NCBI GenBank assembly: GCA_005116885.1
Contig: SWDP01000012.1
Location: 1 to 44,206 of the forward strand
DNA from: Nitrospira sp.
GTDB taxonomy: Bacteria; Nitrospirota; Nitrospiria; Nitrospirales; Nitrospiraceae
Length of the DNA stretch: 44,206 nucleotides
Direction of reading: 5' to 3'
Shown: piece after piece, positions 16,458 to 25,397 of the stretch
How positions within the stretch are numbered: position 1 is the stretch's first letter
How the letters are laid out: the number at the start of each line of letters is the position of its first letter
Position numbers and translations under genes: made by a program
The notes under the pieces: model-generated
What the model saw: only the letters and a program-made list of their open reading frames with translations
Told to the model about the DNA's origin: nothing
Databases searched by the model: none

Positions 16458-18329
16458 TTAGTCACCAGACACCTCGACGACACGGAACATCCCAGCTTCC
16501 ATATGGAGGAGCAGGTGGCAATGAAACGCCCACCGTCCCGGAGCGTCCGCGCTGATGGCGACGGACACCCGCTCGGCGGGCTTCACGATGACCGTGTGCT
16601 TCCGCGGAAGATAGGCGCCAGCGCCATTTTCCAGGTGCATCCACATCCCGTGCAAATGGAGCGGATGCTCCATCATCGTGTCGTTCACGAAGGTCAGTCG
16701 CACCCGCTCACCATCGTGAAAGCGAATGGGCTCTTGCGCTTCCGAATACTTCTTCCCGTCGAACGACCACATGTACCGCTCCATGTGGCCCGTGAGGTGA
16801 AGTTCAATCTCACGCTCCGGTTCCCGTTGGTCGGGGTAAGATGCAAGGCTCTGTAAATCGGTGTACAGCAGCACCCGCCGGTCATTGTCTTCCAGACCTC
16901 TCCCTGGTTCCCCGCTCCGATTCTGTGAATACTCTGCGACAGCTTGATTGCCGGTGCCATGGGTGTCGGGGCCATGCTTGACGGGCTCAGCGCCAGGAAT
17001 CTTCGACCGGCGTGTGTTGTCCGTACCCATATCCGGCATAGCCTCCATGCCCGACATGGGCTGCATGCCTGGACCATGCTCCCTGTGAGAATTATCGCCA
17101 GACTGTTTCATGCTCGGCATATCGCCGGAGGGCTCTATCTTCGGCATGGTTATGCCGCCATGGGGGTCCTTCATCCCTCCGATATCCATCCCCTCCATAC
17201 TCATGCCCATGTCTTCCATTGTGCGGACCGGTCTAGGCCGTCGCTCGGGAATCTCTGCACTCATGCCCTGGCGCGGCGCAAGCGTGCCGCGCGCATAGCC
17301 ACTGCGGTCCATCGTCTCGGCAAAGATGGTATACGCGCGATCCTCGGCAGGTCCGACAATCACGTCGTAGGTTTCCGCCGGTCCCATGCGCAATTCGTCT
17401 ACCACAACCGGCTGGATGTTCTGCCCATCAGCCTGCACCACCGTCATCCTGAGACCGGGGATGCGTACGTCGTAGAAAGTCATACCAGCCGCGTTGATCA
17501 ATCGCAGACGTACCCGCTCGCCCGGACGAAACAGCCCCGTCCAGTTGCCGGCGGGGGAAAGGCCGTTCATCAGATACGTGAAGCTGTATCCGGTGACGTC
17601 CGCAAAGTCGGTCGGGTCCATCCGCATCTGATCCCAGGTCAAGTAGTTCTGCAGCGCGGGCCAGAATCCCATGCGCCCCAAATCGGTGAAAAACTCACCG
17701 GCCGTGCGCTTCTGGAAATTGTAATAGCCCCCTTGTTTTTTCAAATTGGAGAGCAGCGTTTCTGGTGATTCGAAACTCCAATCCGAGAGCATCACCACAT
17801 AATCGCACTCGTAACGAAACGGCTCCGGTTCGATTGGATCGATGATCATCGGCGCGTACATGCCCAAAAGTTCTTGACCACCCGAATGACTATGAAACCA
17901 ATAGGTCCCGCTCTGCTTGACCGGAAAGCGATACGTAAAAGTAGTGCCCGGCTCAATGCCGGCGAAGCTGACTCCAGGCACGCCGTCCATATCGGGCGGG
18001 AGCAGGAGGCCGTGCCAGTGAATCGACGAACTTTCTTCCAGGTGGTTCGTGACGCGCAGCGTGGCCTCTTGACCTTCTTTCAGACGAATGACTGGACCCG
18101 GGATCGTTCCATTGATCGTCATAGCCATCCCGGCTCGTCCATCAAGACGAAACAACTGCTCGCTGATCGCGAGATCGATGACATCTCCGCTGAGCGTCAT
18201 CTGTGAACCGGTATTGGCAATGGTGTTCGTCAGCGCATAGGCGGGGGCGAGTCGCTCCACCGCTGCCAACAGCCCCAGCGCCGCCGCGCGTTTCAGCAGC
18301 AGGCGCCTCGAAATACAATCGGCGTTCAT
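16458..18329 (-). CDS. copA: Multicopper oxidase CopA (periplasmic copper resistance)
   Basis: A periplasmic multicopper oxidase of 623 residues that oxidises Cu(I) and binds copper. A twin-arginine signal (SRRLLLKRAAALGLLAA) means folded export. Copper ligands are clear: IHWHGLLLP and YWFHSHSGGQE in the first cupredoxin domain, then HPLHLHGMWMHLE and WAFHCHLLLHMEAGMF in the last, giving the type 1 Cys and the trinuclear His set. Between the second and third domains (roughly residues 365-450) lies a Met/His-rich insert with repeated MxxMxM and HxxH patterns such as MEDMGMSMEGMDIGGM, the copper-loading region of CopA/PcoA proteins. It is co-transcribed with copB. Confidence 0.95.
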   Translation of the reverse strand: MNADCISRRLLLKRAAALGLLAAVERLAPAYALTNTIANTGSQMTLSGDVIDLAISEQLFRLDGRAGMAMTINGTIPGPVIRLKEGQEATLRVTNHLEESSSIHWHGLLLPPDMDGVPGVSFAGIEPGTTFTYRFPVKQSGTYWFHSHSGGQELLGMYAPMIIDPIEPEPFRYECDYVVMLSDWSFESPETLLSNLKKQGGYYNFQKRTAGEFFTDLGRMGFWPALQNYLTWDQMRMDPTDFADVTGYSFTYLMNGLSPAGNWTGLFRPGERVRLRLINAAGMTFYDVRIPGLRMTVVQADGQNIQPVVVDELRMGPAETYDVIVGPAEDRAYTIFAETMDRSGYARGTLAPRQGMSAEIPERRPRPVRTMEDMGMSMEGMDIGGMKDPHGGITMPKIEPSGDMPSMKQSGDNSHREHGPGMQPMSGMEAMPDMGTDNTRRSKIPGAEPVKHGPDTHGTGNQAVAEYSQNRSGEPGRGLEDNDRRVLLYTDLQSLASYPDQREPEREIELHLTGHMERYMWSFDGKKYSEAQEPIRFHDGERVRLTFVNDTMMEHPLHLHGMWMHLENGAGAYLPRKHTVIVKPAERVSVAISADAPGRWAFHCHLLLHMEAGMFRVVEVSGD

Positions 18330-18367
18330 TGTGTACGACCCTTCACCTTTCTGGGCTTGATGTTCCC

Positions 18368-18392
18368 CTGCCCACGATAGGTACTTGGGCAG
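18368..18392. promoter_or_regulatory. Inverted repeat upstream of copA
   Basis: CTGCCCA (18368-18374) and TGGGCAG (18386-18392) are perfect 7-base arms with an 11-base spacer, 39 bases before the copA start. A metal-responsive operator is plausible. No regulator gene is present in the window. Confidence 0.35.
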
Positions 18393-18464
18393 ACGAGCCC
18401 ACGCAAACCTATTGCAGCTGTTTTTTTTTGGAACGCGTTCTCGTAGACGAAACGGCTATGTAGG

Positions 18465-18719
18465 TCAGCGCACGCGAGGAGGATGGAACTGACGGACAAC
18501 AAGTTTGAATGCAGGTGTGGCAGGAATCATGAGGCTCGAAAGGCCCAGCAAGGCGAAGAGAACAACGATCGTACTCGTGGTCACCGCTCCCATGCAGGTG
18601 GAGCAGGACGTTGCAGCATCGTGGTACAGATGGTCTGAGGCTAGATGATGGCTCCCCATAAGCGGGACCATGCACAACACTGACAGACACAGCAGAAGGA
18701 GAAGAATAGTTTTATACAT
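18465..18719 (-). CDS. Small membrane/secreted protein with His and Cys pairs, between cusA-like gene and copA
   Basis: An 84-residue protein starting at the ATG at 18719, where a hydrophobic signal or membrane helix begins (MYKTILLLLLCLSVLCM). A short periplasmic-looking stretch, SHHLASDHLYHDAATSCSTC, has four histidines and a CxxC-like pair that could hold metal. A second hydrophobic helix follows (TIVVLFALLGLSSLMIP). The C terminus reads RQFHPPRVR. It lies between the metal pump and copA on the same strand, so a role in periplasmic copper handling is a reasonable inference, but I recognise no family. No strong ribosome-binding site is seen. Confidence 0.6.
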   Translation of the reverse strand: MYKTILLLLLCLSVLCMVPLMGSHHLASDHLYHDAATSCSTCMGAVTTSTIVVLFALLGLSSLMIPATPAFKLVVRQFHPPRVR

Positions 18720-19048
18720 AACGGTTTTATGATACTTCTGCGCACAGACTTCGTCAAATGGACGACACCGGCTTCGTGGTGGAAAGTGGTGCTCCTGTTT
18801 TCGCTTCACCGTCACCGACTTTGCAAGCCACGAGCAGATCGAAATTGTCCAGCGCTAAGCTGCTGAGGGTACATCCTCCGGTTTGCGCAGCTCTGGCCGG
18901 CTAGGCAAACGGGAGTCTCAAGACGGTCGTACGACATCACACCCTACTGACCGCAGCGATTTACCTCTCGGCGACGTTCGGTCGCACACGGCCATGTCGC
19001 GTCTTATGCGTGCGACGATTGAACCGCTGTACTGTTCTCGCTGTTTGA
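18720..19048. other. Spacer after the metal pump genes
   Basis: These 329 bases between the pump gene end and the small membrane protein show no ORF that I trust. The copper genes downstream probably have their own promoter here, though no clear -35/-10 pair is visible. Confidence 0.35.
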
Positions 19049-22000
19049 TCAATGGCCGCTTGTGATGCTCGCTGGAGGGCGTGGAACGGCGGCTCGCTCC
19101 TCAATCCACTTATAGAGCACCGGGAGGACAACAAGCGTGAGAATCGTCGAACTGACGAGTCCGCCGATCACCACGACGGCCAGAGGTCGCTGGACTTCCG
19201 ATCCGATTCCTTGGGAAAGGGCGAGTGGCACCAATCCCAGTAGCGCGACTAACGCTGTCATCAAGACGGGTCGAAGACGCATGATACAGCCGGACAGCAC
19301 CGCCTGATGAACCTCCATGCCCTCCTGCCGACGAAGCGAGTTGATATAGGACACCAACACGATGCCGTTCAACACGGCCACGCCGAACAAATTGATGAAT
19401 CCGACCGAGGCCGGCACACTCAAGTATTCCCCCGTCACCCACAACGCGACAATTCCGCCGATGAGCGCAAACGGGAGATTGCAAATGATCAGTGCTGCCT
19501 GCTTGAGCGAGGAAAACGACGAGAATAGGAGCAGAAAAATCACGCCAATAGTGAGCGGAACAATGATCTTGATGCGGGCCATCGCCCGCTGCATATTTTC
19601 GAACGATCCACCCCAGACGACCGTGTACCCCTCCGGAAGCCTGATCTCTCGGGCCATTCGCTCCTGGGCTTCAGCCACAATACCCCCGATGTCGCGTCCG
19701 TGTGTATTAAAGCTGACCGGCAGATACCGCTGAAGTTGATCGCGATTGATGCGCCCCGGCCCTTCGTGCATCCGGATGGTACCGAGATCGCTGAGTGGAA
19801 TGTAGGCCCCACCGCTGGCTTTCAGTCGAATGTTCCCGATGGTCTCAATGCTGTTCCGATACTGTTCCGGAAATCTCACGATCAAATTGAACCGTCGATG
19901 CTCTTCGTACACCCGGGTTGCGGCTTCTCCTCCGATCGCAGTAGCGATCACCTCGCGCACATCCGACACGTTGATGCCGTGTCGGGCGATCTTGCCGCGA
20001 TCGATATCGATCGTAATGTAGGGTTGGCCGAACAGTTGCTCTACCTTTAAATCTTCGACGCCCCGAATCGTGCCGAGGATGCCGGCAATTGCATCTCCCG
20101 TGTGACGCAGTTCATCTAAATCCGGCCCGAACAGTTTGACCGTGACCTCAGCGCGCACCCCCGAGATGAGTTCGTCCACCCGTTGCTGGATCGGCTGGCT
20201 GATCAGAAAGTTCGCGCCGGGCACCTTCGCCAACCGCTCGCGGACTTTCTCTTTCAACTCTGCCATGGTGGAGGCTGTCGTCCATGTGTCGATCGGATGC
20301 AACATCGCGACGGAATCGCTTTCGTTCGGCTCTTGCGGGTCGTTCGCCAATTCCGTGCGGCCGATCTTGGACACCATCATCTGCACTTCTGGAAACTCCA
20401 TCACCGCCTTCTGCACTTCACGCTCGATCTTGATCGATTGCTCCAAGGAAATACTCGGCAAGCGAATGGTGAGAGGGGCCATCGTGCCTTCATTCAGAAT
20501 AGGAACAAACTCCGATCCCAAAAATGGGAAGAGCGCGATGCTGCCTGCCAGCGCCAATCCGGTGGCGGTCAGCACGACACCTCGATGCCCTAACGCCCAG
20601 CGCAGCACGGGAAGATAGGTGCGTTTGGCCCATCGAAGCACGAACGGATCGGTGTCGGCATGCCCTGCCCGCAAACTCAGCAAACACAGAACCGGCGACA
20701 GGGTAATGGATAAAATGAGCGACACCATCAAGGCGATCATGATGGTATAGGCCATCGGCTTGAACATTTTGCCTTCCATGCCTTGGAAAGAGAGGATGGG
20801 CATGAAGACAATGATGATGATAATAATACCGAAGACCACGGGGCGGGCAACTTCCCGCGCGGCATTGAGAATGAGGGCCTGTTTAGGCAGGCCCTGATGA
20901 CGGGGATCCGAGAGATGCCGATGGATGTTTTCCACCACCACGACGGAGGCGTCGACCATCATGCCGATGGCGATGGCCAGGCCACCCAAGGACATCAGAT
21001 TGGCCGTAAGATCGAATCGATCCATCACGAAAAACGTCACGAGTGGTGTGACCGTGAGCGTTGCTGCCACGATCAACGCGCTCCTGGTATCGCCCAAAAA
21101 GATGAATAGCACGACCACCACGAGAAGTATGCCTTCTCCCAGCGCCTTATAGACGGTCTTCAACGCAGCGGAGATCAATTCGATACGATCGTAAAAGGGA
21201 ACGATCCGCCATCCTGCCGGCAGCAGACCCTTGTCCTGTATCTCGGCGATCTTGACCTTGATGCCTTCCACGACATCGCGGGCATTTCCCCCTCGCAGCA
21301 TCAGTGCGATTCCCGCCACCACCTCGCGCTCACCGTTCAGGACGACGGCGCCATGGCGAATGGCATGGCCGATCTGTACCTGGGCGATGTCGTGGATGTG
21401 CACGGGAGTGCCACCCGCTTCCTTCACGACAATGTCTTCGATATCACTCAGCTTCTTAATCAGTCCCGCGCCGCGGACAATGTATTTTTCAGCATAGGTC
21501 TCAAGTATGTTGCCTGCGGCGTTCGCGTTGTTGTTCGCCACGGAGGCAAACACTTCGTCCAGCGAAAGCGCGTATTTCCGCAAGAGTTCAGGCTCGACAA
21601 GTACCTGGTACTGTTTGACATACCCGCCTTGCGAGTTGATGTCGATCACGCCAGGGACACCCTTAAGCAACGGTCGGATGACCCAGTCCTGCACGGTTCG
21701 CTGTTCGATCAATTCGCGTTCGACTGCGGCCTTATCCAGCCCGGCATGCGAAGGGCCTTCCAGATAGTACTGATACACCTCGCCCAGCCCGGTGCTGTTC
21801 GGTGTCATCATCGGCTCAGATCCTGGTGGCAGGTTTTCCTGCACTTCGATCAACCGTTCGAGCACGACTTGGCGGGCGAGGTTGATATCCATCTGATCGT
21901 CGAAGACCACCGTAATCAGCGACAATCCTACTTTGGTAAGCGAGCGGAGTTCCGTCATATGGGGAACCCCGGTGACCTGTTGTTCGATAGGAAAGGTCAC

Positions 22001-22192
22001 CAGCCGCTCGACTTCTTCGGGGGACAGGCCGGGCGCTTTGGTGACGACTTGCACGAGCACGCTCGTCACATCGGGAAACGCGTCGATCGGAATCGTGCGG
22101 AAGGCATAGAACCCCAGAAGGGTCAGCAGGCCGGCGAACGTAAGAATCAGTAGGGGGCGCCGCAGAGAAAACTCAATAAGTTTATCGACCAT
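19049..22192 (-). CDS. Heavy-metal efflux RND pump, CusA/CzcA family
   Basis: An inner-membrane proton-driven transporter of 1047 residues that moves metal ions out through a tripartite channel. It has the RND plan: helix one (RRPLLILTFAGLLTLLGFYAF), a large periplasmic porter domain, helices 2-6, a second porter domain and helices 8-12. The HME signature in the fourth helix, SLGGLAIAIGMMVDASVVVV, resembles the CusA (Cu+/Ag+) form more than the CzcA form with two acidic residues. Together with neighbouring copAB this argues for copper or silver, but the key periplasmic methionines were not aligned. It begins two bases after the adaptor stop (TGAGCATG), so translation is coupled. Confidence 0.93.
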   Translation of the reverse strand: MVDKLIEFSLRRPLLILTFAGLLTLLGFYAFRTIPIDAFPDVTSVLVQVVTKAPGLSPEEVERLVTFPIEQQVTGVPHMTELRSLTKVGLSLITVVFDDQMDINLARQVVLERLIEVQENLPPGSEPMMTPNSTGLGEVYQYYLEGPSHAGLDKAAVERELIEQRTVQDWVIRPLLKGVPGVIDINSQGGYVKQYQVLVEPELLRKYALSLDEVFASVANNNANAAGNILETYAEKYIVRGAGLIKKLSDIEDIVVKEAGGTPVHIHDIAQVQIGHAIRHGAVVLNGEREVVAGIALMLRGGNARDVVEGIKVKIAEIQDKGLLPAGWRIVPFYDRIELISAALKTVYKALGEGILLVVVVLFIFLGDTRSALIVAATLTVTPLVTFFVMDRFDLTANLMSLGGLAIAIGMMVDASVVVVENIHRHLSDPRHQGLPKQALILNAAREVARPVVFGIIIIIIVFMPILSFQGMEGKMFKPMAYTIMIALMVSLILSITLSPVLCLLSLRAGHADTDPFVLRWAKRTYLPVLRWALGHRGVVLTATGLALAGSIALFPFLGSEFVPILNEGTMAPLTIRLPSISLEQSIKIEREVQKAVMEFPEVQMMVSKIGRTELANDPQEPNESDSVAMLHPIDTWTTASTMAELKEKVRERLAKVPGANFLISQPIQQRVDELISGVRAEVTVKLFGPDLDELRHTGDAIAGILGTIRGVEDLKVEQLFGQPYITIDIDRGKIARHGINVSDVREVIATAIGGEAATRVYEEHRRFNLIVRFPEQYRNSIETIGNIRLKASGGAYIPLSDLGTIRMHEGPGRINRDQLQRYLPVSFNTHGRDIGGIVAEAQERMAREIRLPEGYTVVWGGSFENMQRAMARIKIIVPLTIGVIFLLLFSSFSSLKQAALIICNLPFALIGGIVALWVTGEYLSVPASVGFINLFGVAVLNGIVLVSYINSLRRQEGMEVHQAVLSGCIMRLRPVLMTALVALLGLVPLALSQGIGSEVQRPLAVVVIGGLVSSTILTLVVLPVLYKWIEERAAVPRPPASITSGH

Positions 22193-22194
22193 GC

Positions 22195-23433
22195 TCAGTC
22201 TTTGGGCTTCAACAATTCAGATTTCAAGGTAAAGGCGCCTTCCTTGACGACCACTTCCCCTTCCCGCAACCCGTCAAGAACCTCGGCGAAGGTCCCATTC
22301 TTCTCGCCTAATCTGACCGTCCGCGCTTCAAAAACCCCTGGCTCCTGTTGGACAAACACAAAGCTGCGATCCCGATCGTGCTGAACGGCTGCTTCGGGAA
22401 CGACCAGGACATCCGCGGCCGGTTCTGACGAGACGCGAATCGTTGCGAACATTTCCGGCTTCAGCTGCCCAGTGGGATTCGCCAAGGTGAGGCGCACCTG
22501 CATCGTCCTCGTCGCGGTGTCTAGAACGTCGCCGACATACACAACGGTCCCCTGGAACACTTCATCAGGATACGCCGTCACATGGACTTCGACCGGCTGA
22601 TTCGGAACGGTGGTCGCGCGCTGCACATAGGACACATCTTTTTCCGATACATTGGCTACCACCCAGACTGTCGAGAGATCGGCCACCGCAAACAGTTTAT
22701 TAGTGGTTTCGACCAGCTCGCCTTTGGTGAGGTCACGCGCGATCACCCGACCGGCAAAGGGCGCCACAATGGGAACCTGCGAGCGGATCGTTTGGGTCCG
22801 CTCCAAGGATCTGATCTGTTTGTCATCCATGCCTAACAACCGGAGCCCTTCGAGTGCTTCCTGAGCCTCGGCACGGATACTGATCATTTCTCCTTCTCGG
22901 CGTTGCTCTTCCGCCTGGCCGATGACTTTCTCTTTGAAAAGGAACTGCGCCCTCTGATAGGCCTGTTCCGCCACATGTCGCCGCGCGCGGGCCTTGAGAT
23001 AGGCCGACTGGGCGAGCCCGAGATCACCGCTATGGAGCACCGCCAACAGCTGATTGGCTTTGACCATCTGCCCCAAGTCGGCATGCACTTCGGCCACTCG
23101 CCCACGAACGAGGGTCGTAATATTCGCCAACGCGTTTTCGTTCGGCCGTACGACGCCGGGGAAGGTACGGTAGGTACGAAATGCCGTTCGCCCGACTGGC
23201 TCTACCGTCACACCGGACCTGGTGACTTCATCCAGCGGGAACCGGACAAGACGCGCTTCATCCGCTGAACGTTTCGGTCCACTCTCCTGCGCGGGGGCCG
23301 GCGCACGGTCACAAGCCGCAGAGAAAGCCAACAGCAGCATGCCGAAGAAGACTGTACACGTCGCACTCAGACTGGTTCGTGAGCGCGCATCATTCTCGCA
23401 TCGATTTGGATATCGGTCAGAAAAAATGACCAT
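22195..23433 (-). CDS. Metal efflux periplasmic adaptor, CzcB/CusB family
   Basis: A 412-residue membrane-fusion subunit of the adjacent RND metal pump. An N-terminal export signal ends in FSAACDRAP, which could be a weak lipoprotein site. Barrel-sandwich lipoyl halves are TLVRGRVAEVHADLGQMVKA and VAPFAGRVIARDLTKGE, separated by a coiled coil (about residues 140-215). The beta-barrel has DLSTVWVVANVSEKD, typical for CzcB and CusB proteins, and the membrane-proximal end follows. It lacks the Met-rich N-terminal copper motif that I would expect in CusB. It lies 25 bases after the outer-membrane gene and abuts the pump gene. Confidence 0.92.
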   Translation of the reverse strand: MVIFSDRYPNRCENDARSRTSLSATCTVFFGMLLLAFSAACDRAPAPAQESGPKRSADEARLVRFPLDEVTRSGVTVEPVGRTAFRTYRTFPGVVRPNENALANITTLVRGRVAEVHADLGQMVKANQLLAVLHSGDLGLAQSAYLKARARRHVAEQAYQRAQFLFKEKVIGQAEEQRREGEMISIRAEAQEALEGLRLLGMDDKQIRSLERTQTIRSQVPIVAPFAGRVIARDLTKGELVETTNKLFAVADLSTVWVVANVSEKDVSYVQRATTVPNQPVEVHVTAYPDEVFQGTVVYVGDVLDTATRTMQVRLTLANPTGQLKPEMFATIRVSSEPAADVLVVPEAAVQHDRDRSFVFVQQEPGVFEARTVRLGEKNGTFAEVLDGLREGEVVVKEGAFTLKSELLKPKD

Positions 23434-23458
23434 GCCTCTTATCTGTCCTTTTCGCTAT

Positions 23459-24724
23459 TTAGAGTGGACCGCCTACCGCGCGCTCAAACCGCGTGAGCGC
23501 AACGGAAAGTTCATAGCGCGCCAGATTGTAATCTACGGTGATCTGACGTTGAACCCGTTGGGCATCGAGGACATCCAGGAGGCTGGACGCGCCTTGTCGG
23601 AAGCTCAGTTGGGCGATGCGAAGCGCTTCTTGCGCTTGTTTTAAAAGCCCTTCCTCGTAGACGAGGATCTGATCTTGCGCCGTTTCTGCCTCCCGAGCAT
23701 GTTGATTGATTGCGCGGGTGAGGTCGTTCCTGGAACGAAGCAGCTCTGCCTCTTCTTTTCGTTGGGTGCCGAGCGCCGTCGCAATGTGCCCTTGCTGCCG
23801 ATACCAGAGAGGCGTCGGCAGACTCACCCCCGCCACCACCCCTTCACGGCCAGTCTCTCTGGCGTACCCTCCAAACAGGGTCACGTTCGGAACACGGGCT
23901 TGCCGTTCTTTGGAAACGGTAGACTCAGCCTGCTCTACCAATTTTCCCTGGCGCTTGAGAATGGGATGTTGTGACAGATCCCTTGACGCCATCTGCTCAG
24001 GATCCAGACGATCCCGGAGCGATCTGAAATCCCCTTGCACCTGGTACCGAGCCCCCAAAGCCCCGGACGTTAAGGTATCCAATCCGACGAGCTTCACACG
24101 CACGGCATTTTTGGCTTTTGTCATCTCTTGCTTGGCTTTGAGCACCTCCACATCCGCCTTGACCGCTTCGAATTGAGGGCCTTCGCCTGATCGGACACGG
24201 GCTCTGACAATGCGCGCCACCTCCTGAACGATCTCCAAGTTCTGCTGAAGAAGGTCTACTGTCCGTTCCGACAACAGGAGTTCGTAGAATGCCTGCTTCA
24301 CTTCCGCAACAAGATTGAGCCTGGCTTCATCGAGGCCGACGGTCGCGCTGGCCAGACCAGCCTCTGCTGCGTCTTGACGGGCCGCACGCATGCCAGGCCA
24401 TTCCACCGTCTGATGCAACGTCATGCCATACTCAGTCACACGTGGGCCGGTACTAGGGTCTCGAAGTGCGCCACTTCCCGTCTGACCCCCGATCGTGGGA
24501 TTGGGATAGGCGCCGGCTTGGGTCCGCATGCCTTCATTCTGTTCGATCACGCTCCGGGCCCCTGCGATTATCGGATTCCGTTCAAGCGCCAACTCGATGA
24601 TGCGATCGAGATTGAACGTGGATACGTGCTCTTTTGTCTGCGCAAAAGACGACGCCGGCGTCCCGCTTACCCCCGCTACTAATACAGTCATGAGCACTGA
24701 AAAAATCAAAAACCGAGCCAGCAT
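23459..24724 (-). CDS. Outer-membrane efflux channel, TolC/CzcC family
   Basis: The channel component of the metal pump, 421 residues. A signal peptide (MLARFLIFSVLMTVLVAGVSG, cleavage near SFAQT) precedes two OEP repeats with long helical hairpins. Family markers are the start of the mature part, LDRIIELALERNPIIAGA, and the second repeat's LRIAQLSFRQGASSLLDVLD. AAGGAGG lies ahead of the ATG. Gene order is channel, adaptor, pump on one strand with short gaps, which is the classic czcCBA layout. Confidence 0.92.
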   Translation of the reverse strand: MLARFLIFSVLMTVLVAGVSGTPASSFAQTKEHVSTFNLDRIIELALERNPIIAGARSVIEQNEGMRTQAGAYPNPTIGGQTGSGALRDPSTGPRVTEYGMTLHQTVEWPGMRAARQDAAEAGLASATVGLDEARLNLVAEVKQAFYELLLSERTVDLLQQNLEIVQEVARIVRARVRSGEGPQFEAVKADVEVLKAKQEMTKAKNAVRVKLVGLDTLTSGALGARYQVQGDFRSLRDRLDPEQMASRDLSQHPILKRQGKLVEQAESTVSKERQARVPNVTLFGGYARETGREGVVAGVSLPTPLWYRQQGHIATALGTQRKEEAELLRSRNDLTRAINQHAREAETAQDQILVYEEGLLKQAQEALRIAQLSFRQGASSLLDVLDAQRVQRQITVDYNLARYELSVALTRFERAVGGPL

Positions 24725-24797
24725 GTGCTGCCTCCTTCGGAGTCACGATGAGGTTGTCCAGTCGAGATCGAAGGCGAACCGAACCTTCTACGTTGCG

Positions 24798-25127
24798 CTA
24801 ACTGTGTGCGGTCGGAGGATGTAACAGCTGGGAGACGAGGAGGGTGGACGGAGGGATCTCGTCTACCCAGGCATGCGAGCGGCTCAATTGGCAGTCTGAC
24901 ACACTCATGCGAGACGTGACGCAATCCTCCGGCGTCTCTTGCGGCGAATCGTCCTCGGAATCGGCCGCCTCTCCAGCGTCACTGAAATCGCAGGCTTGCC
25001 CACTTCCAGCATCGCCGGTCGAACCGCACATACCATTGAAAGACCATCCGATCTGCGCAGCCGGGAACACAGTGCAGAGAAGCAGTACGAAGACAAGAAT
25101 GGAGAAACATGAACGGATTGTTGCCAC
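24798..25127 (-). CDS. Small Cys-rich secreted protein upstream of the czcCBA-like operon
   Basis: A predicted exported protein of about 109 residues. The frame stays open up to 25277, but a signal-like segment (IRSCFSILVFVLLLCTVFPA) starts just after a GTG at 25127 that follows AAAGG, so I use that. The mature part is acidic with four cysteines: GMCGSTGDAGSGQACDFSD, then ETPEDCVTSRMSVSDC. It leads the metal-pump genes, where small periplasmic proteins such as CzcI occur in other bacteria. I see no sequence signature to call it CzcI; the link is positional only. Confidence 0.5.
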   Translation of the reverse strand: MATIRSCFSILVFVLLLCTVFPAAQIGWSFNGMCGSTGDAGSGQACDFSDAGEAADSEDDSPQETPEDCVTSRMSVSDCQLSRSHAWVDEIPPSTLLVSQLLHPPTAHS

Positions 25128-25397
25128 AGCGCCTTTAAGTAAATACAAAGATGACCAAGCTGTCAATTGATTCTTGAAATCTGTGAGCGACTCCCCTAGC
25201 AGATGCAACGCGGTGTTGATACTCAACGCTATAGTACCCTTCTCGCCACATCGGTTACAAGAAAAACTGTCCCTCACTTGATTCCTGACGGTTAGCCACG
25301 AAATCCCCGGGAAATGCGTTCCGGTCGGCTGTTGTGCCAGTTGAGGTGTGCGCTGATTTTTTTGACCTCCATGTCAACCCAATCAATCTTCCACGAG

